Part shown: positions 18,673 through 29,643 of the stretch, in pieces
How positions within the stretch are numbered: the stretch's first letter is position 1
How the letters are laid out: each line of letters opens with the position of its first letter
NCBI RefSeq assembly: GCF_001885075.1
Contig: NZ_MODU01000004.1
Location: 3,720,001 to 3,784,000 of the forward strand
Source: Alteromonas sp. V450
GTDB taxonomy: Bacteria; Pseudomonadota; Gammaproteobacteria; Enterobacterales; Alteromonadaceae
Length of the DNA stretch: 64,000 bases
Reading direction: 5' to 3'
Program-made: the position numbers and the translations under genes
The notes under the pieces: model-generated
Told to the model about the DNA's origin: nothing
Seen by the model: only the letters and a program-made list of their open reading frames with translations
Databases searched by the model: none

Positions 18673-20142
18673 TTACATAATTAAGCCGGGACTCAACTTC
18701 CCAGGCATTGTGACTTTATCTAGCTCAACTGATGCTACAGGGTATGCACAATAGTCTGCTGCGTAGAATGCACTTGCACGATGGTTACCGCTATCACCAA
18801 CGCCGCCAAATGGCGCTGCACTGCTAGCTCCCGTAATTGGACGGTTCCAGTTAACGATACCTGCACGGATACGCGCGAAGAAATAGCGATAGTCTTCTTC
18901 GTTGTCTCCTAACAATCCCGCAGACAAGCCGAAGCTAGTGTTGTTTGCTTCATCGATGGCCGCGTCAAAATCGGTATAGCGAATAACCTTGAGCAGTGGG
19001 CCAAAGTGTTCCTCATCGGGTAATGAAGACAGCATGTCGGTAACATCAATGATACCTGGTGTCGCGAACCCTTTATTCTTGTCTTTTTGCTCAAGACGGA
19101 CCAGCACCTTACCACCAAGATTTTCAAGCTCTTGTTGCGCTTTAACCATAAGTGCTGCTGCGTTGCTAGAAATCATTGCACCCATAAATGGCTGGGCTTC
19201 AGCGTCATAATCTCCTACGCTGATATTTCTAGTGACTTCAATAAGTCGCGCAAGTATGGCGTCGCCTTTTTGGTCGTTAGGTAAAAACAAACGTCGCGCA
19301 CAGGTGCAGCGTTGCCCTGAGGTAATAAACGCAGACTGCACAATGTCGTGAACAGCAGCATCTACGTCGGCAACATCTTTTACTATCAACGGGTTATTAC
19401 CGCCCATTTCAAGTGCTAGGATCTTGCCAGGGTGTCCTGCAAATTGCTCATGCAAAATTTTGCCTGTCCGCGAGCTACCGGTAAAGAAAAGCCCATCGAT
19501 GTCAGCATGTGATGCTAACGCTTTACCTGTTTCAACTTCGCCCTGAACAAGATTTAAAACACCTTTTGGTAGGCCTGCAGCTTCCCATAGTTTTACCATT
19601 TCTTGAGCAACCATTGGGGTTAAATCGCTGGGCTTGAAAACAACAGTGTTACCTGCGATAAGTGCCGGAACGATGTGTCCATTCGGTAAGTGACCAGGAA
19701 AATTATAAGGTCCAAATACTGCGACCACACCATGAGGCTTATGACGAATAAAGGCCTTACCAACTGGCATTGGGTTTTCAACGTTACCTGTACGTTCAAA
19801 ATACGCCTTTTCCGAGATGCCAATTTTACCCATCATGGCGCCAACCTCTGTGGCTGTTTCCCATTCTGGCTTTCCGGTTTCTTTGGCCATTACCTTGGCA
19901 AGGTGTTCTTTTGTTTCTTCTAATTTAACGCCGTAAACCTTAATGATATCAAGGCGCTCTTCCACGCTTTTCATACTCCATGAGGTAAGCGCTTTGCGAG
20001 CTGCATCAACAGCAACATCAATTTGCGCGCCCGTCGCAGATTTACCTTCCCATATAATTTCATTCTTTGCAGGGTCAATTGACTTAAGAGCATGCCCCTG
20101 TCCGGCAACCCATTCACCGTTTATAAAATGTGTATGTAGCAT
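18673..20142 (-). CDS. astD: N-succinylglutamate 5-semialdehyde dehydrogenase
   Basis: 489 residues. NAD(P)+-dependent aldehyde dehydrogenase of the arginine succinyltransferase pathway, oxidising N-succinylglutamate semialdehyde to N-succinylglutamate. Catalytic Glu245 ([10 protein letters not shown]) and Cys279 ([10 protein letters not shown]), [14 protein letters not shown] and FTGSSRTGK match AstD. It lies between astA (15-bp gap) and the DUF1338 gene on the minus strand. astB and astE, needed for a full pathway, are not in the window. Confidence 0.96.
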   Translation of the reverse strand: MLHTHFINGEWVAGQGHALKSIDPAKNEIIWEGKSATGAQIDVAVDAARKALTSWSMKSVEERLDIIKVYGVKLEETKEHLAKVMAKETGKPEWETATEVGAMMGKIGISEKAYFERTGNVENPMPVGKAFIRHKPHGVVAVFGPYNFPGHLPNGHIVPALIAGNTVVFKPSDLTPMVAQEMVKLWEAAGLPKGVLNLVQGEVETGKALASHADIDGLFFTGSSRTGKILHEQFAGHPGKILALEMGGNNPLIVKDVADVDAAVHDIVQSAFITSGQRCTCARRLFLPNDQKGDAILARLIEVTRNISVGDYDAEAQPFMGAMISSNAAALMVKAQQELENLGGKVLVRLEQKDKNKGFATPGIIDVTDMLSSLPDEEHFGPLLKVIRYTDFDAAIDEANNTSFGLSAGLLGDNEEDYRYFFARIRAGIVNWNRPITGASSAAPFGGVGDSGNHRASAFYAADYCAYPVASVELDKVTMPGKLSPGLIM

Positions 20143-20157
20143 AGTGGGTGTCCTTAA

Positions 20158-21195
20158 TTAGTCTCTAAAAGTAACGGGTGAGAAGCGTACTTGCTCACCT
20201 TCTTTTACATTAAGTGCTGCTGCCGCTTGTCGCGACAACACGGCAACGTTTTGTTCTTCGCTTACCGTCATTTCCGTCGCTACTGCACGAAAATCTGAAA
20301 TTGATGTGTTGATGATATAATGCGTCTGGCCTAGTGATGCAGCGCTGTCGTCAATTACTACAGGCAGTTTTAAGCTTGCTTGCGCGGTGCGAATGTGGCT
20401 CAAATTAGCTTCAACTGTCGGGCCAGCGTCAAAAATGTCTACATATCCGCGACATGAAAACCCTTCCTCTTCTAACAACTGCAAAGCAGGACGAGTTTTA
20501 TCGTGTACTTCACCGATTACTGCCTGAGCTTCTTTACTCAATAAATTTACATAAATAGGGTATTTAGGCATCAGTTCGGCAATAAATACTTTATTACCAA
20601 TTCCTGTTAAATAGTCCGCAGTTGGGAAGTCCATCGAGAAAAAGTGTGTTTCCAACCACTCCCAGAAAGGAGAACGCCCTTCTTCATCACTAACGCCACG
20701 CATTTCAGCTATAACCGTTTCAGAAAACCGCTCACGATGTTCCATCATGAAAAGAAAGCGCACTTTCGAGAGAAAGCGACCGTTGATGCCGCCCCGTGCT
20801 TGCTCACGAAGAAAAAGAGTGCAGATTTCAGTAACACCCGTGTAGTCGTTGCAAAAAGTCAAAATATCCACAGTATTGTGAATATTCAGTTCACGAGAGG
20901 CGTGAACCACCTTGCTAAGGTGATAATGGTAAAAAGCGTCGTCAATTCCGACCGCAGCTTCTATTCCTGTAGTCCCTACCACTGCGCCAGTAGTAGTGTC
21001 TTCCATAACAAATAAGTACGACTCATCGCCAGGTTCGGTAACATTCGTTTTGTTGAATGCAGCTTCAGCTCGATCAATTTTACGTTGCAGTAGCTCGTCA
21101 TTGACGGGCAATGACGTGAAGCCAATGCCCGATTCGACTGCTATTTCTTTTAACGCACTATAATCGGCTTTTGTGATAGGGCGAATGATATTCAT
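20158..21195 (-). CDS. astA: Arginine N-succinyltransferase
   Basis: 345 residues. Transfers succinyl from succinyl-CoA to arginine, the first step of the AST pathway. The N-terminus MNIIRPITKADYSALKEIA and the GIGFTSLP motif are typical of AstA, a GNAT-fold relative. A second hallmark is DIFDAGPTVEA. It lies 21 bp downstream of astC in the same operon. A single-subunit type is implied; there are no tandem aruF/aruG-like copies. Confidence 0.96.
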   Translation of the reverse strand: MNIIRPITKADYSALKEIAVESGIGFTSLPVNDELLQRKIDRAEAAFNKTNVTEPGDESYLFVMEDTTTGAVVGTTGIEAAVGIDDAFYHYHLSKVVHASRELNIHNTVDILTFCNDYTGVTEICTLFLREQARGGINGRFLSKVRFLFMMEHRERFSETVIAEMRGVSDEEGRSPFWEWLETHFFSMDFPTADYLTGIGNKVFIAELMPKYPIYVNLLSKEAQAVIGEVHDKTRPALQLLEEEGFSCRGYVDIFDAGPTVEANLSHIRTAQASLKLPVVIDDSAASLGQTHYIINTSISDFRAVATEMTVSEEQNVAVLSRQAAAALNVKEGEQVRFSPVTFRD

Positions 21196-21216
21196 GTGAG
21201 GCTACTCGTTGTGTAG

Positions 21217-22482
<1,266 letters not shown>

Positions 22483-22489
22483 CTAGACC

Positions 22490-22510
22490 TAGCAAAAAAC
22501 GTGTTTGCTA
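22490..22510. repeat. Inverted repeat in the astC leader
   Basis: TAGCAAA (22490-22496) and TTTGCTA (22504-22510), perfect 7-bp arms with a 7-nt spacer, in the untranslated leader about 65-85 bp before astC. It could be a regulator site or an RNA hairpin. Confidence 0.4.
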
Positions 22511-22551
22511 CAGCGACATTGGCGCGTAAAAACTAATCGTATGTGACACGT

Positions 22552-22580
22552 ATTATGCCATTTTATTTAACATTTGTCTT
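22552..22580 (-). promoter_or_regulatory. Candidate astC promoter
   Basis: On the minus strand AAGACA (22580-22575), a 17-bp spacer and CATAAT (22557-22552) resemble a sigma-70/38 promoter. The predicted start is about 120 bp before astC. The ARG-box pair lies about 40-70 bp upstream of it, a position suited to activation. Confidence 0.45.
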
Positions 22581-22618
22581 GTGTGAGAAAGGCTGAAGCC
22601 CTTTATTTATAAGGACTG

Positions 22619-22653
22619 TGGCTTAATTTGCAGGAAAAGTGAATAACTATTAA
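22619..22653. promoter_or_regulatory. Candidate ArgR site: two ARG boxes 21 bp apart (ast operon)
   Basis: TGAATAACTATTAA (22640-22653) matches 12 of 14 positions of the ARG consensus TGAATWWWWATTCA, and TGGCTTAATTTGCA (22619-22632) matches 10 of 14. Their centres are exactly 21 bp apart, the spacing of tandem ARG boxes bound by an ArgR hexamer. In E. coli ArgR activates the ast operon from upstream sites; the same is inferred here. The rest of the 387-bp gap (22426-22812) holds the promoter, leader repeat and small ORF listed separately. Confidence 0.6.
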
Positions 22654-22812
22654 ACGCTGAGCTATAACGTTTTGCGATAAACCATAAATTAAGCAAAATG
22701 TGAGCGCTCAAGTGCTATTGTTAGTTTTTTTAACACGCTCTACAGGTGCGAAATGCAAGTCACTTCACCCGCTGTTTAGGCTCTACGACTTGCATGATTA
22801 TCCAATAAAAAT

Positions 22813-24033
22813 TTAACGTTCTGCGTCGTTTTTTACGAGGGGCAGGTTAAAAATATCAATGGTTTTAAGCCTTTCTAGAGCGCCCGTGGGGTATTTCTGC
22901 TCAGCTAAAATAGGTTTAACGTCTATGATTTCGACAAGCTTTTGCTGGTGGAGCATACGAACCTGAGTATAGGTTCTTGCTTGATGCAAAAGCTTACAAA
23001 GTGTGCCTATTTTTGCGGGTATTTTATCGGCACAAGTGCGCATGGACAGCGCGATACGAAGTCGCTTTAGCTGCATATGTTCAAAAAGGTCTGCAGTGAT
23101 TGAATCGGCAAATTCTTGCTGTAACGCAATAAGATGATTAGCCGATGGCGTTATTTTCAGCAAAGCTTCATGTCGCTTTTGCTCTCCATCTTTTTGGCAT
23201 TCTTTAAGTAAATGAAGCTGGATTTTATCGAAAAGCTTGAAGTAAAGGCGGGTTACCACGCATCTGCCTAGATTGCTTAATAGAGCTAAGGTAAAAGCTT
23301 CATTTTTATTGAGGCCATTTAAGGTAGCAAGATGTTTTGCTGTTACCGCAACACCTGTTGAATAGGGAAGCAGTTTTTGTTTTATCAATGGGTATGGATC
23401 GGTAACTTGTGGTATTGAACGCTTAACAATGATAGAGGGAATAAGCATACGCATGTTCTCAACACCTAAAAAACTTAGTGCAGTGCGTAGTGTTTCGACA
23501 ACGATAATCCTCCCTCGAGAGTCTTTGCGACGAAATGCAGGGCTATTAACTATTGCGATAAGCTCATCGTAAAGCCACGGTAGAGATGCGACAATAGGTT
23601 CAAGTTTAGACACCGAGCACGCCTTAACTGAAAGCGCATCTAATAGTGTACCGATGTTTTCGTTCAAGTTGAGAACATCAGAGAAAATTTCTGGGGTATC
23701 ACCTAAATGCTCTACGAGTTCACCCATTAAAATTTCGTGTAGTTGGTGATTCACCGTTTCTAAATAGGATGCTTCGCTTTTTTGCTGTAAACGTTTGTTT
23801 TCTATCGCTACTTTTTCTACATGCAAAAGCGTGCGTCGAGCATCGCCTTGCTCTGATTGCTCGAAGCTAATCTGGCCAGCCCGACGCTTTCCCAACATAG
23901 CGAGTACGCGATCTGGCGAGATAAGAAGATTCTCAAATCGATCATCGAATGTTGGCGGTGTAGATACACCCATTGTCATATTGAGTTTGCTCCTGCGTAA
24001 ATCAGTGCTGCTGTTAACCTTATAGCTTAGCAT
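22813..24033 (-). CDS. HDOD-domain signalling protein
   Basis: 406 residues with an HDOD region (about 110-310): a helix with IVNSPAFR, a TLRTALSFLGVENMRMLI segment and a further helical bundle. HDOD proteins resemble HD phosphodiesterases but lack the metal-binding HD pair, and usually act as signalling or scaffold modules. The N-terminus (1-100) is polar and helical; the C-terminus has no recognisable domain. The AAAAGG site 7 nt before ATG 24033 supports the start. It lies between pabA and the ast operon on the same strand but with gaps of 191 and 387 bp, so it is probably transcribed alone. Confidence 0.8.
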   Translation of the reverse strand: MLSYKVNSSTDLRRSKLNMTMGVSTPPTFDDRFENLLISPDRVLAMLGKRRAGQISFEQSEQGDARRTLLHVEKVAIENKRLQQKSEASYLETVNHQLHEILMGELVEHLGDTPEIFSDVLNLNENIGTLLDALSVKACSVSKLEPIVASLPWLYDELIAIVNSPAFRRKDSRGRIIVVETLRTALSFLGVENMRMLIPSIIVKRSIPQVTDPYPLIKQKLLPYSTGVAVTAKHLATLNGLNKNEAFTLALLSNLGRCVVTRLYFKLFDKIQLHLLKECQKDGEQKRHEALLKITPSANHLIALQQEFADSITADLFEHMQLKRLRIALSMRTCADKIPAKIGTLCKLLHQARTYTQVRMLHQQKLVEIIDVKPILAEQKYPTGALERLKTIDIFNLPLVKNDAER

Positions 24034-24074
24034 TGCGTGCCTTTTTTAATCTGAAGTTGTAACACTTTCAAGTC

Positions 24075-24100
24075 CGCTAGCGCTCTTTTTGGCGTTAGCG
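24075..24100. repeat. Hairpin between pabA and the HDOD gene
   Basis: CGCTAGCGC (24075-24083) pairs with GCGTTAGCG (24092-24100), 9 bp with one G-T, loop of 8 nt. On the minus strand no U-tract follows it, so it is an RNA hairpin or weak terminator after pabA. Confidence 0.4.
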
Positions 24101-24224
24101 ATTAGCACTATAAGTTGTAAAGCACCCCGTGGATAAAACGGAGTGGCGCGTGTGCCGATCTTGATTCTAAAAATCTATCGGCCGGTTGCTGCATTCCTTG
24201 AACGCACGATAACGTCTTTCCATA

Positions 24225-24809
24225 TTATCTACTAACGCCGTGTAAAAACGATTCCAGCACGTCGTGACCATACTCAGTGAGCAACGATTCAGGATGATAT
24301 TGAACGCCCCAAATCGGGTACTTTTTGTGAGATATAGCCATAATTTCTCGCACGCCCTGTTCTGTTGTGCACCAAGCATCAACCGCAAGTGTGTCGGGAA
24401 GGGAATCAGGCTCTAGTACAAGAGAATGGTATCGCGTGACGTTAAAAGTGGTAGGCAGTTCACGAAATAGCCCTGTGTTGAGATGCTGAATTCGTGAAAC
24501 TTTTCCGTGCTTGATTTCTTGTGCGTTTACTACTTGCGCGCCAAAAACCTGTCCTATTGCTTGATGTCCCAAACACACCCCAAGAATAGGTAGCTTACCT
24601 GCAAAATGACGGATTGCAGCAAGGCTTATACCTGCTTGGTCTGGTGTGCACGGGCCTGGTGATATGACCAAATGTGTTGGCGACAAGCTTTCGATAGTAG
24701 CTAAATCAATGGCATTATTTCTAACAACCTCAACGTTAACCTCAAGTTCCGTAAAGTACCGAGCAAGATTGTGAGTGAATGAATCATAGTTATCAATTAA
24801 CAGCAGCAC
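24225..24809 (-). CDS. pabA: Aminodeoxychorismate/anthranilate synthase glutamine amidotransferase
   Basis: 194 residues. Class I glutamine amidotransferase that feeds ammonia to PabB (folate) and possibly TrpE. Catalytic triad Cys79 (LGVCLGHQ), His172 and Glu174 (YHPES), close to E. coli PabA Cys79/His168/Glu170. It stands apart from trp genes, 55 bp downstream of trpS on the same strand, which favours the folate-type PabA name, but an amphibolic role is possible. Confidence 0.9.
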   Translation of the reverse strand: MLLLIDNYDSFTHNLARYFTELEVNVEVVRNNAIDLATIESLSPTHLVISPGPCTPDQAGISLAAIRHFAGKLPILGVCLGHQAIGQVFGAQVVNAQEIKHGKVSRIQHLNTGLFRELPTTFNVTRYHSLVLEPDSLPDTLAVDAWCTTEQGVREIMAISHKKYPIWGVQYHPESLLTEYGHDVLESFLHGVSR

Positions 24810-24864
24810 AGCAACTTGGTTCCTCGGTTCCCTATCTTTGAGCGTTTCGGGTAAATATATCTAC

Positions 24865-25872
24865 TTAAGGTTTTGGAATAAAACCAACGGCACGATAAGC
24901 TTTTGCCAGCGTTTGCGCTGCGCGCGCAGAGGCTTTCTCTGCGCCTTGACGCATTACTTGATCAAGATAAGCGCGGTCGTTTCTAAACTCAGCATAACGC
25001 TGTTGTATTGGCTCCAATAGCGCTACAACGGCATCGGCAACATCTCCTTTGAGATGACCGTACATCTTGTCAACGTACTCAGGCTCGAGCTCTTTCACAG
25101 ATTTTCCGGTAGATAAGGAGAGAAGTGTAAGCAGGTTAGACACGCCTGGTTTCTCTGCTGGGTTATAATAGATGTTTGCCTGCTCATCGGAGTCAGTTAC
25201 TGCACGCTTAATCTTTTTCGCTAGCTTTTTAGGATCTTCCAGTAATCCAATAAAGTTGTTTGGATTTACATCAGATTTTGACATTTTTTTCTCGGGCTCT
25301 TGGAGGCTCATGATGCGCGCGCCAAAGTCAGGAATATAAGGTTCGGGTAAGCGAAAAACATCGCCGTATAGGTTATTTACTCGTGTAGCGATATCACGCG
25401 TAAGTTCTAGGTGTTGCTTTTGGTCTTCACCAACAGGTACTTTATCGGCCTGATACAACAAAATGTCCGCTGCTTGTAAAACAGGATAACTATACAAGCC
25501 AACATTGATATTGTTTTCGTTCTTAGCTGACTTGTCTTTAAACTGGGTCATCCTGTTGAGTTCGCCCATTTGTGCGTAACAGTTGAGTACCCACGACAAT
25601 TGCGCATGCTCAGGAACGTGAGATTGAAGAAATAGTGTACTTTTTTGCGGGTCGATACCACACGCGAGATAAAGCGCGAGTCCATCTAAGCACGCTTCGG
25701 CTAATGCGGTTGGATCTTGTCGCACCGTAATCGCGTGCAAATCTACAATCATATATAAACAGTCATGATCTTCCTGCATGGAAACCCACTGTTTAAGCGC
25801 ACCCATATAGTTGCCAAGGGTAAGTTGTCCAGAAGGCTGACAGCCACTTAATACAACGGGTTTGTTACTCAT
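24865..25872 (-). CDS. trpS: Tryptophanyl-tRNA synthetase
   Basis: 335 residues, the normal length. The class I signature is [18 protein letters not shown]-like with Asn as is usual in TrpS, and KKMSKSD is the KMSKS loop. The tRNA-binding helical C-terminus is complete. It lies 39 bp downstream of rpe on the same strand; in E. coli gph lies between rpe and trpS, but here there is no room for it. Confidence 0.97.
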   Translation of the reverse strand: MSNKPVVLSGCQPSGQLTLGNYMGALKQWVSMQEDHDCLYMIVDLHAITVRQDPTALAEACLDGLALYLACGIDPQKSTLFLQSHVPEHAQLSWVLNCYAQMGELNRMTQFKDKSAKNENNINVGLYSYPVLQAADILLYQADKVPVGEDQKQHLELTRDIATRVNNLYGDVFRLPEPYIPDFGARIMSLQEPEKKMSKSDVNPNNFIGLLEDPKKLAKKIKRAVTDSDEQANIYYNPAEKPGVSNLLTLLSLSTGKSVKELEPEYVDKMYGHLKGDVADAVVALLEPIQQRYAEFRNDRAYLDQVMRQGAEKASARAAQTLAKAYRAVGFIPKP

Positions 25873-25911
25873 TTTGATTTACCTGTAATTCAATTTTAAA
25901 AAAAATATCGA

Positions 25912-26589
25912 TTATGCTTGAGAAATTGATGCTAATTCAGCGCGCATTTGTTGAATCACTTCAGCGTAATCGTCTTTAGAGAATATCGCAGACCCAGCGA
26001 CAAACATATCTGCGCCTGCCTGCGCGATATCGCGAATATTATCCACTTTAACGCCACCGTCAATTTCTATCCTAATATCAAAGCCACTTTCAGCAACGCG
26101 TTGTTTAACTGCTCTGACTTTGTCGAGTGTCGAAGGAATAAAAGCTTGGCCTCCAAACCCTGGATTTACCGACATAATAAGTATGTGATGTAGCTTGTCC
26201 ATTACATGGTCAAGATAGTGAAGCGGTGTGGCTGGGTTAAAAACTAAGCCTGGCTTGCAGCCGGAATCGATAATCAATTGTAAAGAGCGATCGATGTGTT
26301 CAGATGCTTCTGGGTGAAAGCTGATGAAACTCGCGCCTGCCTTTGCGAACTTTTCAATAAGGTCGTCTACCGGTTTTACCATTAAGTGAACATCAATGGG
26401 CGCTTTTACGCCGTAGTTCCGCAGTGCCTCACATATCATGGGACCGAAAGTAAGGTTAGGAACATAATGGTTATCCATTACGTCAAAATGAACAATGTCG
26501 GCACCTGCTTTTAACACGTTTTCGACATCTTCACCTAAACGTGCAAAGTCTGCAGACAGTATTGATGGTGCTATCAGAAACGGTTTCAT
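25912..26589 (-). CDS. rpe: Ribulose-phosphate 3-epimerase
   Basis: 225-residue TIM barrel that interconverts ribulose 5-phosphate and xylulose 5-phosphate. Motifs [26 protein letters not shown] (metal His and Asp), [10 protein letters not shown] and EIDGGV are all present. The start at 26589 has a GAGGA site 8 nt upstream. First gene of an rpe-trpS-pabA run, cut off from dam by a group of plus-strand envelope genes. Confidence 0.97.
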   Translation of the reverse strand: MKPFLIAPSILSADFARLGEDVENVLKAGADIVHFDVMDNHYVPNLTFGPMICEALRNYGVKAPIDVHLMVKPVDDLIEKFAKAGASFISFHPEASEHIDRSLQLIIDSGCKPGLVFNPATPLHYLDHVMDKLHHILIMSVNPGFGGQAFIPSTLDKVRAVKQRVAESGFDIRIEIDGGVKVDNIRDIAQAGADMFVAGSAIFSKDDYAEVIQQMRAELASISQA

Positions 26590-26970
26590 TTCAAATTCCT
26601 CAAATGGTATTTAGCATTGCTACACAAGGGCAATGCACGAAGAGTGCGAAAGTTTACCCAAATATGAGAATGTTTACTATGCAAAGGGACAATCAACAGG
26701 CTCTTAACTCTACAACCCTCTTTTTCCTTGCCCCATAATGGTGAGTGCGCGTCAACATGGTGCATTTTTATGCTAAAAAACTGATTATAAATTTGTGTGG
26801 TTGTGGGCTTTATAAAATTAAAGCCTTTATTTTTCAGTATTTTAATTTTAATTTCTGCATATTTTTTACTGAACCATATATGGGCATCATCTTTGCGTTG
26901 TCTAGCTCAAAAATAAAAACAGACAGAAAAACGAATTATAACAAGTTTGAATTTTGACTGGAGAACACAC
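26590..26970. other. Intergenic region between rpe and the TorF-like gene
   Basis: 381 bp between divergent genes, very AT-rich. It must carry both promoters. The one structure I see is a terminator-like hairpin on the plus strand: GGCTTTA (26806-26812) and TAAAGCC (26819-26825) followed by TTTATTTTT. No plus-strand gene precedes it. An open frame at 26745-26957 has no ribosome site or gene-like composition. Confidence 0.5.
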
Positions 26971-27699
26971 ATGAAAACATCTACAAAAAGAACTTTACTT
27001 GCCGCTGCTATATCTTCAGCGTGTTTGCTGACTGCTATGCCAACTTATGCAGAAGGTTCGTTTAGTGCCAACGCGAGTGCTACTAGCAACTACATTTGGC
27101 GTGGTTTGACACAGACAGAAAACGAAGCAGCAGTACAAGGTGGTATCGATTATTCACACGAGAGTGGTTTTTATGCAGGTACTTGGGCATCAAACGTAAA
27201 CTATGGCGCAGGTGACCCTTACTCATACGAGCATGATATGTACTTCGGCTTTGCTGGAGAGGCGGACGGCATCTCTTATGACTTCGGTTACCTTTACTAC
27301 AACTACGATGATGCAGCAAACTTCGATTTTGCAGAAGTATACGGTTCAGTAGGTATGGGCGGTTTAAGTTTAACGGTTTATTTACTAGCTCATACCGAGG
27401 CCGATGAAGGCGACGAACAGGACTTTGGTTTTGCCCAAGCATCTTACACGTCACTAGATTATAGCTTTGAAGTGCTAAACGGTACCGAACTTGGTCTACA
27501 TGTTGGCTATCACGAAGGCGACTTTGCTGAAGCATTTAACGGTGTAGAAGGTTATGTTGACTACGGTATCTCAATTGCTAAAGATGGCTTTAGTTTCGCA
27601 ATCACGGGCACCGACCTAGACGACGCGGGAGATGACGACGCGTTTGACAATGACGCAATTAAATTTACAGTGGCTTATTCAGTAGATTTTGAGCTTTAA
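26971..27699 (+). CDS. TorF-family putative outer-membrane porin
   Basis: 242 residues from ATG 26971, which has a GGAG site 8 nt upstream; the in-frame ATG at 26947 is rejected. A signal peptide (residues 1-27, ending TYA) leads to a mature protein of alternating aromatic and polar residues typical of beta-barrels. It is strongly acidic, with many Asp and Glu, and ends in a C-terminal aromatic-x-hydrophobic pattern (VDFEL). NYIWRGLTQTENEAAVQGGIDY is the hallmark start of the TorF/TIGR02001 family. Function is unknown beyond a probable outer-membrane barrel. It has its own terminator downstream. Confidence 0.88.
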   Translation: MKTSTKRTLLAAAISSACLLTAMPTYAEGSFSANASATSNYIWRGLTQTENEAAVQGGIDYSHESGFYAGTWASNVNYGAGDPYSYEHDMYFGFAGEADGISYDFGYLYYNYDDAANFDFAEVYGSVGMGGLSLTVYLLAHTEADEGDEQDFGFAQASYTSLDYSFEVLNGTELGLHVGYHEGDFAEAFNGVEGYVDYGISIAKDGFSFAITGTDLDDAGDDDAFDNDAIKFTVAYSVDFEL

Positions 27700-27761
27700 G
27701 TTATTGAAATAACGATTTAAATTATGAGACGTTTAATCGCCATCTCATGATTTAATGACGA

Positions 27762-27816
27762 AAAGGCCATCCGTTTCTGACGCGTTTACTTCGTGGAGGA
27801 AAGTTGGCCTTTTTTC
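27762..27816 (+). terminator. Putative terminator of the TorF-like gene
   Basis: AAAGGCCA (27762-27769) pairs with TGGCCTTT (27805-27812), followed by TTTTC. The loop is long (35 nt), so it is less certain than the short-loop terminators here. A smaller ATGAGA/TCTCAT hairpin lies just upstream at about 27724-27748. Confidence 0.6.
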
Positions 27817-27940
27817 TTTATTTACAACAATATATGTTAAATAAATATCACTTGTGACAAGCGCTGAAACAATTTTCTTGTCTGGTAAGATGTTTTGTTT
27901 ATAATAAGGTTAAAAATTAAACGAGAAAAGGGCATTCAAG

Positions 27941-28249
27941 ATGAAAGTGATTCCACTTTTAGCCGTTATTGTTGCGGTAATAACAGGTAGTTTCGCCATA
28001 TCATCACACTCTGAATCTCGTTCGTCAGTTTGTGAATTCCAGCCGGTTGCTGAGTTTAATCCAAAATTACCAGCTAGCCACATTCAAAACCAATGCGCTC
28101 GTTATCATGACGGCGTCACCGAAGTGAGTTGGTTTTCATGGTTTGCCGGTAAATCCTCTTCTTTTCAATTCCATTTCTTAGATTTACTCGAGTTGCTCCA
28201 CAATGACGAGGGCAACAGGGATTTCGGCACATCGCCTAACGACGCTTAG
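27941..28249 (+). CDS. Small secreted protein of unknown function
   Basis: 102 residues with AAAGGG about 9 nt before the ATG. N-terminal signal or anchor (about 4-22), then a short domain with two Cys (in SSVCEF and NQCARY) that could form a disulphide in the periplasm, and a SWFSWFAGKSSSFQFHF aromatic stretch. I do not recognise the family. It is followed after 8 bp by the DUF2970 gene, with which it probably forms an operon. Confidence 0.65.
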   Translation: MKVIPLLAVIVAVITGSFAISSHSESRSSVCEFQPVAEFNPKLPASHIQNQCARYHDGVTEVSWFSWFAGKSSSFQFHFLDLLELLHNDEGNRDFGTSPNDA

Positions 28250-28257
28250 GGTACGCA

Positions 28258-28458
28258 ATGCAACCCGGCACGGGCTTTTGGTCAGTATTGCGCAGCGTAA
28301 TTGCTAGTCTTTTTGGCGTGCAAAGCCATAAAAATTATGAGCGAGACTTTACCAAGGGAAGTTTCATCAGTTTTGCGGTTATCGGAGTGATTTTAGTTGC
28401 CACGTTTGTAATTTTGCTGTTTTCTTTTGTGAAGTGGTACGTTACGGCTGCTGGTTAG
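28258..28458 (+). CDS. DUF2970 small membrane protein
   Basis: 66 residues with AGGG 6 nt before the ATG. The N-terminal GFWSVLRSVIASLFGVQS segment and one C-terminal membrane helix (about 38-60) match the DUF2970 family of small proteobacterial inner-membrane proteins, function unknown. Its last 17 bp overlap the 3' end of dam on the other strand, a tail-to-tail overlap that leaves no room for a conventional terminator of either gene. Confidence 0.8.
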   Translation: MQPGTGFWSVLRSVIASLFGVQSHKNYERDFTKGSFISFAVIGVILVATFVILLFSFVKWYVTAAG

Positions 28459-29347
28459 ACGAAGGAACAACGGACGTAAACTGTAGTGTATTGCGCGTGC
28501 GCTTTCGTTTTTTTGGCAGTACCTTAGCTGGAGGGAAATAAGCCAATATCTCTGATGCAGGTTGTCTTTTAGCGCCGTTTTGGCTGATAGAGCGCTTTAC
28601 TGAAAGCATACTAAAATCCGCACCCTTATAAAGTGTTCGGGTAAGTGGTAAATCGTGGTTAGATATAAGCACAGGTATGCCACGTTTTTTTGAAGTAATC
28701 GCGGCTAACTCAGCGAGCCGCTCCTGAGAGTCTTGACCAAAGCTCTTCGAGGCATAGCTGGTAAATGCTGCTGTTTTGCTAATGGGCGCGTATGGGGGAT
28801 CACAATAAATCACGTTACCACGTCGAGCTCTAGTAAAGACTTGCTCAAAGGGCAGGCATGTAAAGGTCGCCTTCTGTGACTTTTCAGAAAAAATAAACAT
28901 CTCATTTTCAGGGAAATATGGCTTTTTATATCGTCCGAACGGTACATTAAATCGTCCTTGCAGGCTATATCTGCAAAGCCCGTTGTAGCCATGACGATTT
29001 AAATATAAAAATAGAATCGCCCTGTAATACTCATCTTTTGTTTGGTTGAATTCTTCCCGCAGTGCGTAATACATCGCTTCTTGATTCCGTTCAGCACAAA
29101 AAAACGCTCTTGCGTCATTAATCAATGCATCTGGTTGAGCTTTCAAGAAGTTATATAGATTTATAAGATCAGGATTAATATCGTTTAACAGATAGCGTTT
29201 ATACTGTGTGTTTAAAAAAACAGAACCTGCACCAACGAAAGGCTCAATAAGTTTGTTGGCCTGAGGTAATCTGGCTTGAATATGTTCAACCAAGCTGTAT
29301 TTGCCACCGGCCCACTTCAAAAATGCCCGGTTTTTCTTTTGCATCAT
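28442..29347 (-). CDS. dam: DNA adenine methylase (GATC)
   Basis: 301 residues. S-adenosylmethionine-dependent N6-adenine methyltransferase used in mismatch repair and replication control. FLKWAGGKY, the SAM motif EPFVGAGSVF and the catalytic DPPY (183-186) are present in alpha-group order. The C-terminus (about 275-301) is a basic, low-complexity tail longer than in E. coli Dam. Start at 29347 or the adjacent ATG at 29344. Gene order mrcA/pilMNOPQ/aroK/aroB/damX/dam matches the E. coli cluster. Specificity for GATC is inferred from this context. Confidence 0.95.
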   Translation of the reverse strand: MMQKKNRAFLKWAGGKYSLVEHIQARLPQANKLIEPFVGAGSVFLNTQYKRYLLNDINPDLINLYNFLKAQPDALINDARAFFCAERNQEAMYYALREEFNQTKDEYYRAILFLYLNRHGYNGLCRYSLQGRFNVPFGRYKKPYFPENEMFIFSEKSQKATFTCLPFEQVFTRARRGNVIYCDPPYAPISKTAAFTSYASKSFGQDSQERLAELAAITSKKRGIPVLISNHDLPLTRTLYKGADFSMLSVKRSISQNGAKRQPASEILAYFPPAKVLPKKRKRTRNTLQFTSVVPSSNQQP

Positions 29348-29643
29348 GCTTAAACGTTACTACCTACTGGGAATGAAGACGGTGGTTACTCCTAACGTCG
29401 CCATTCTAGGCACTGCTGGGGAAGGGGTACCTTGAAGTTAACGATACAATTCAAAGCGTCACCACACTAAACGTAGATTGTAACTTTCATCGGTAAGCTG
29501 AACAACCAACAAGTGAAGTTAGATAATAAAATTGTACAGAGAGACTCACTATTTACGCGTATTGTGTCTTGAGCGTATTGATTTTTACTATGCTCTTTGT
29601 TCCGCTCAGCTTCTTTAAATTACTAAACCACGCTTAGGGCCTT

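Noticed and set aside
26745..26957. 70-codon ORF upstream of the TorF-like gene
   Set aside because: Low-complexity A/T-rich translation, no clear ribosome site, and it runs into the porin-like gene leader.
27083..27535. 150-codon minus-strand ORF opposite the TorF-like gene
   Set aside because: Skewed composition (His/Arg/Leu-rich) typical of a shadow of an acidic, aromatic-rich coding strand.
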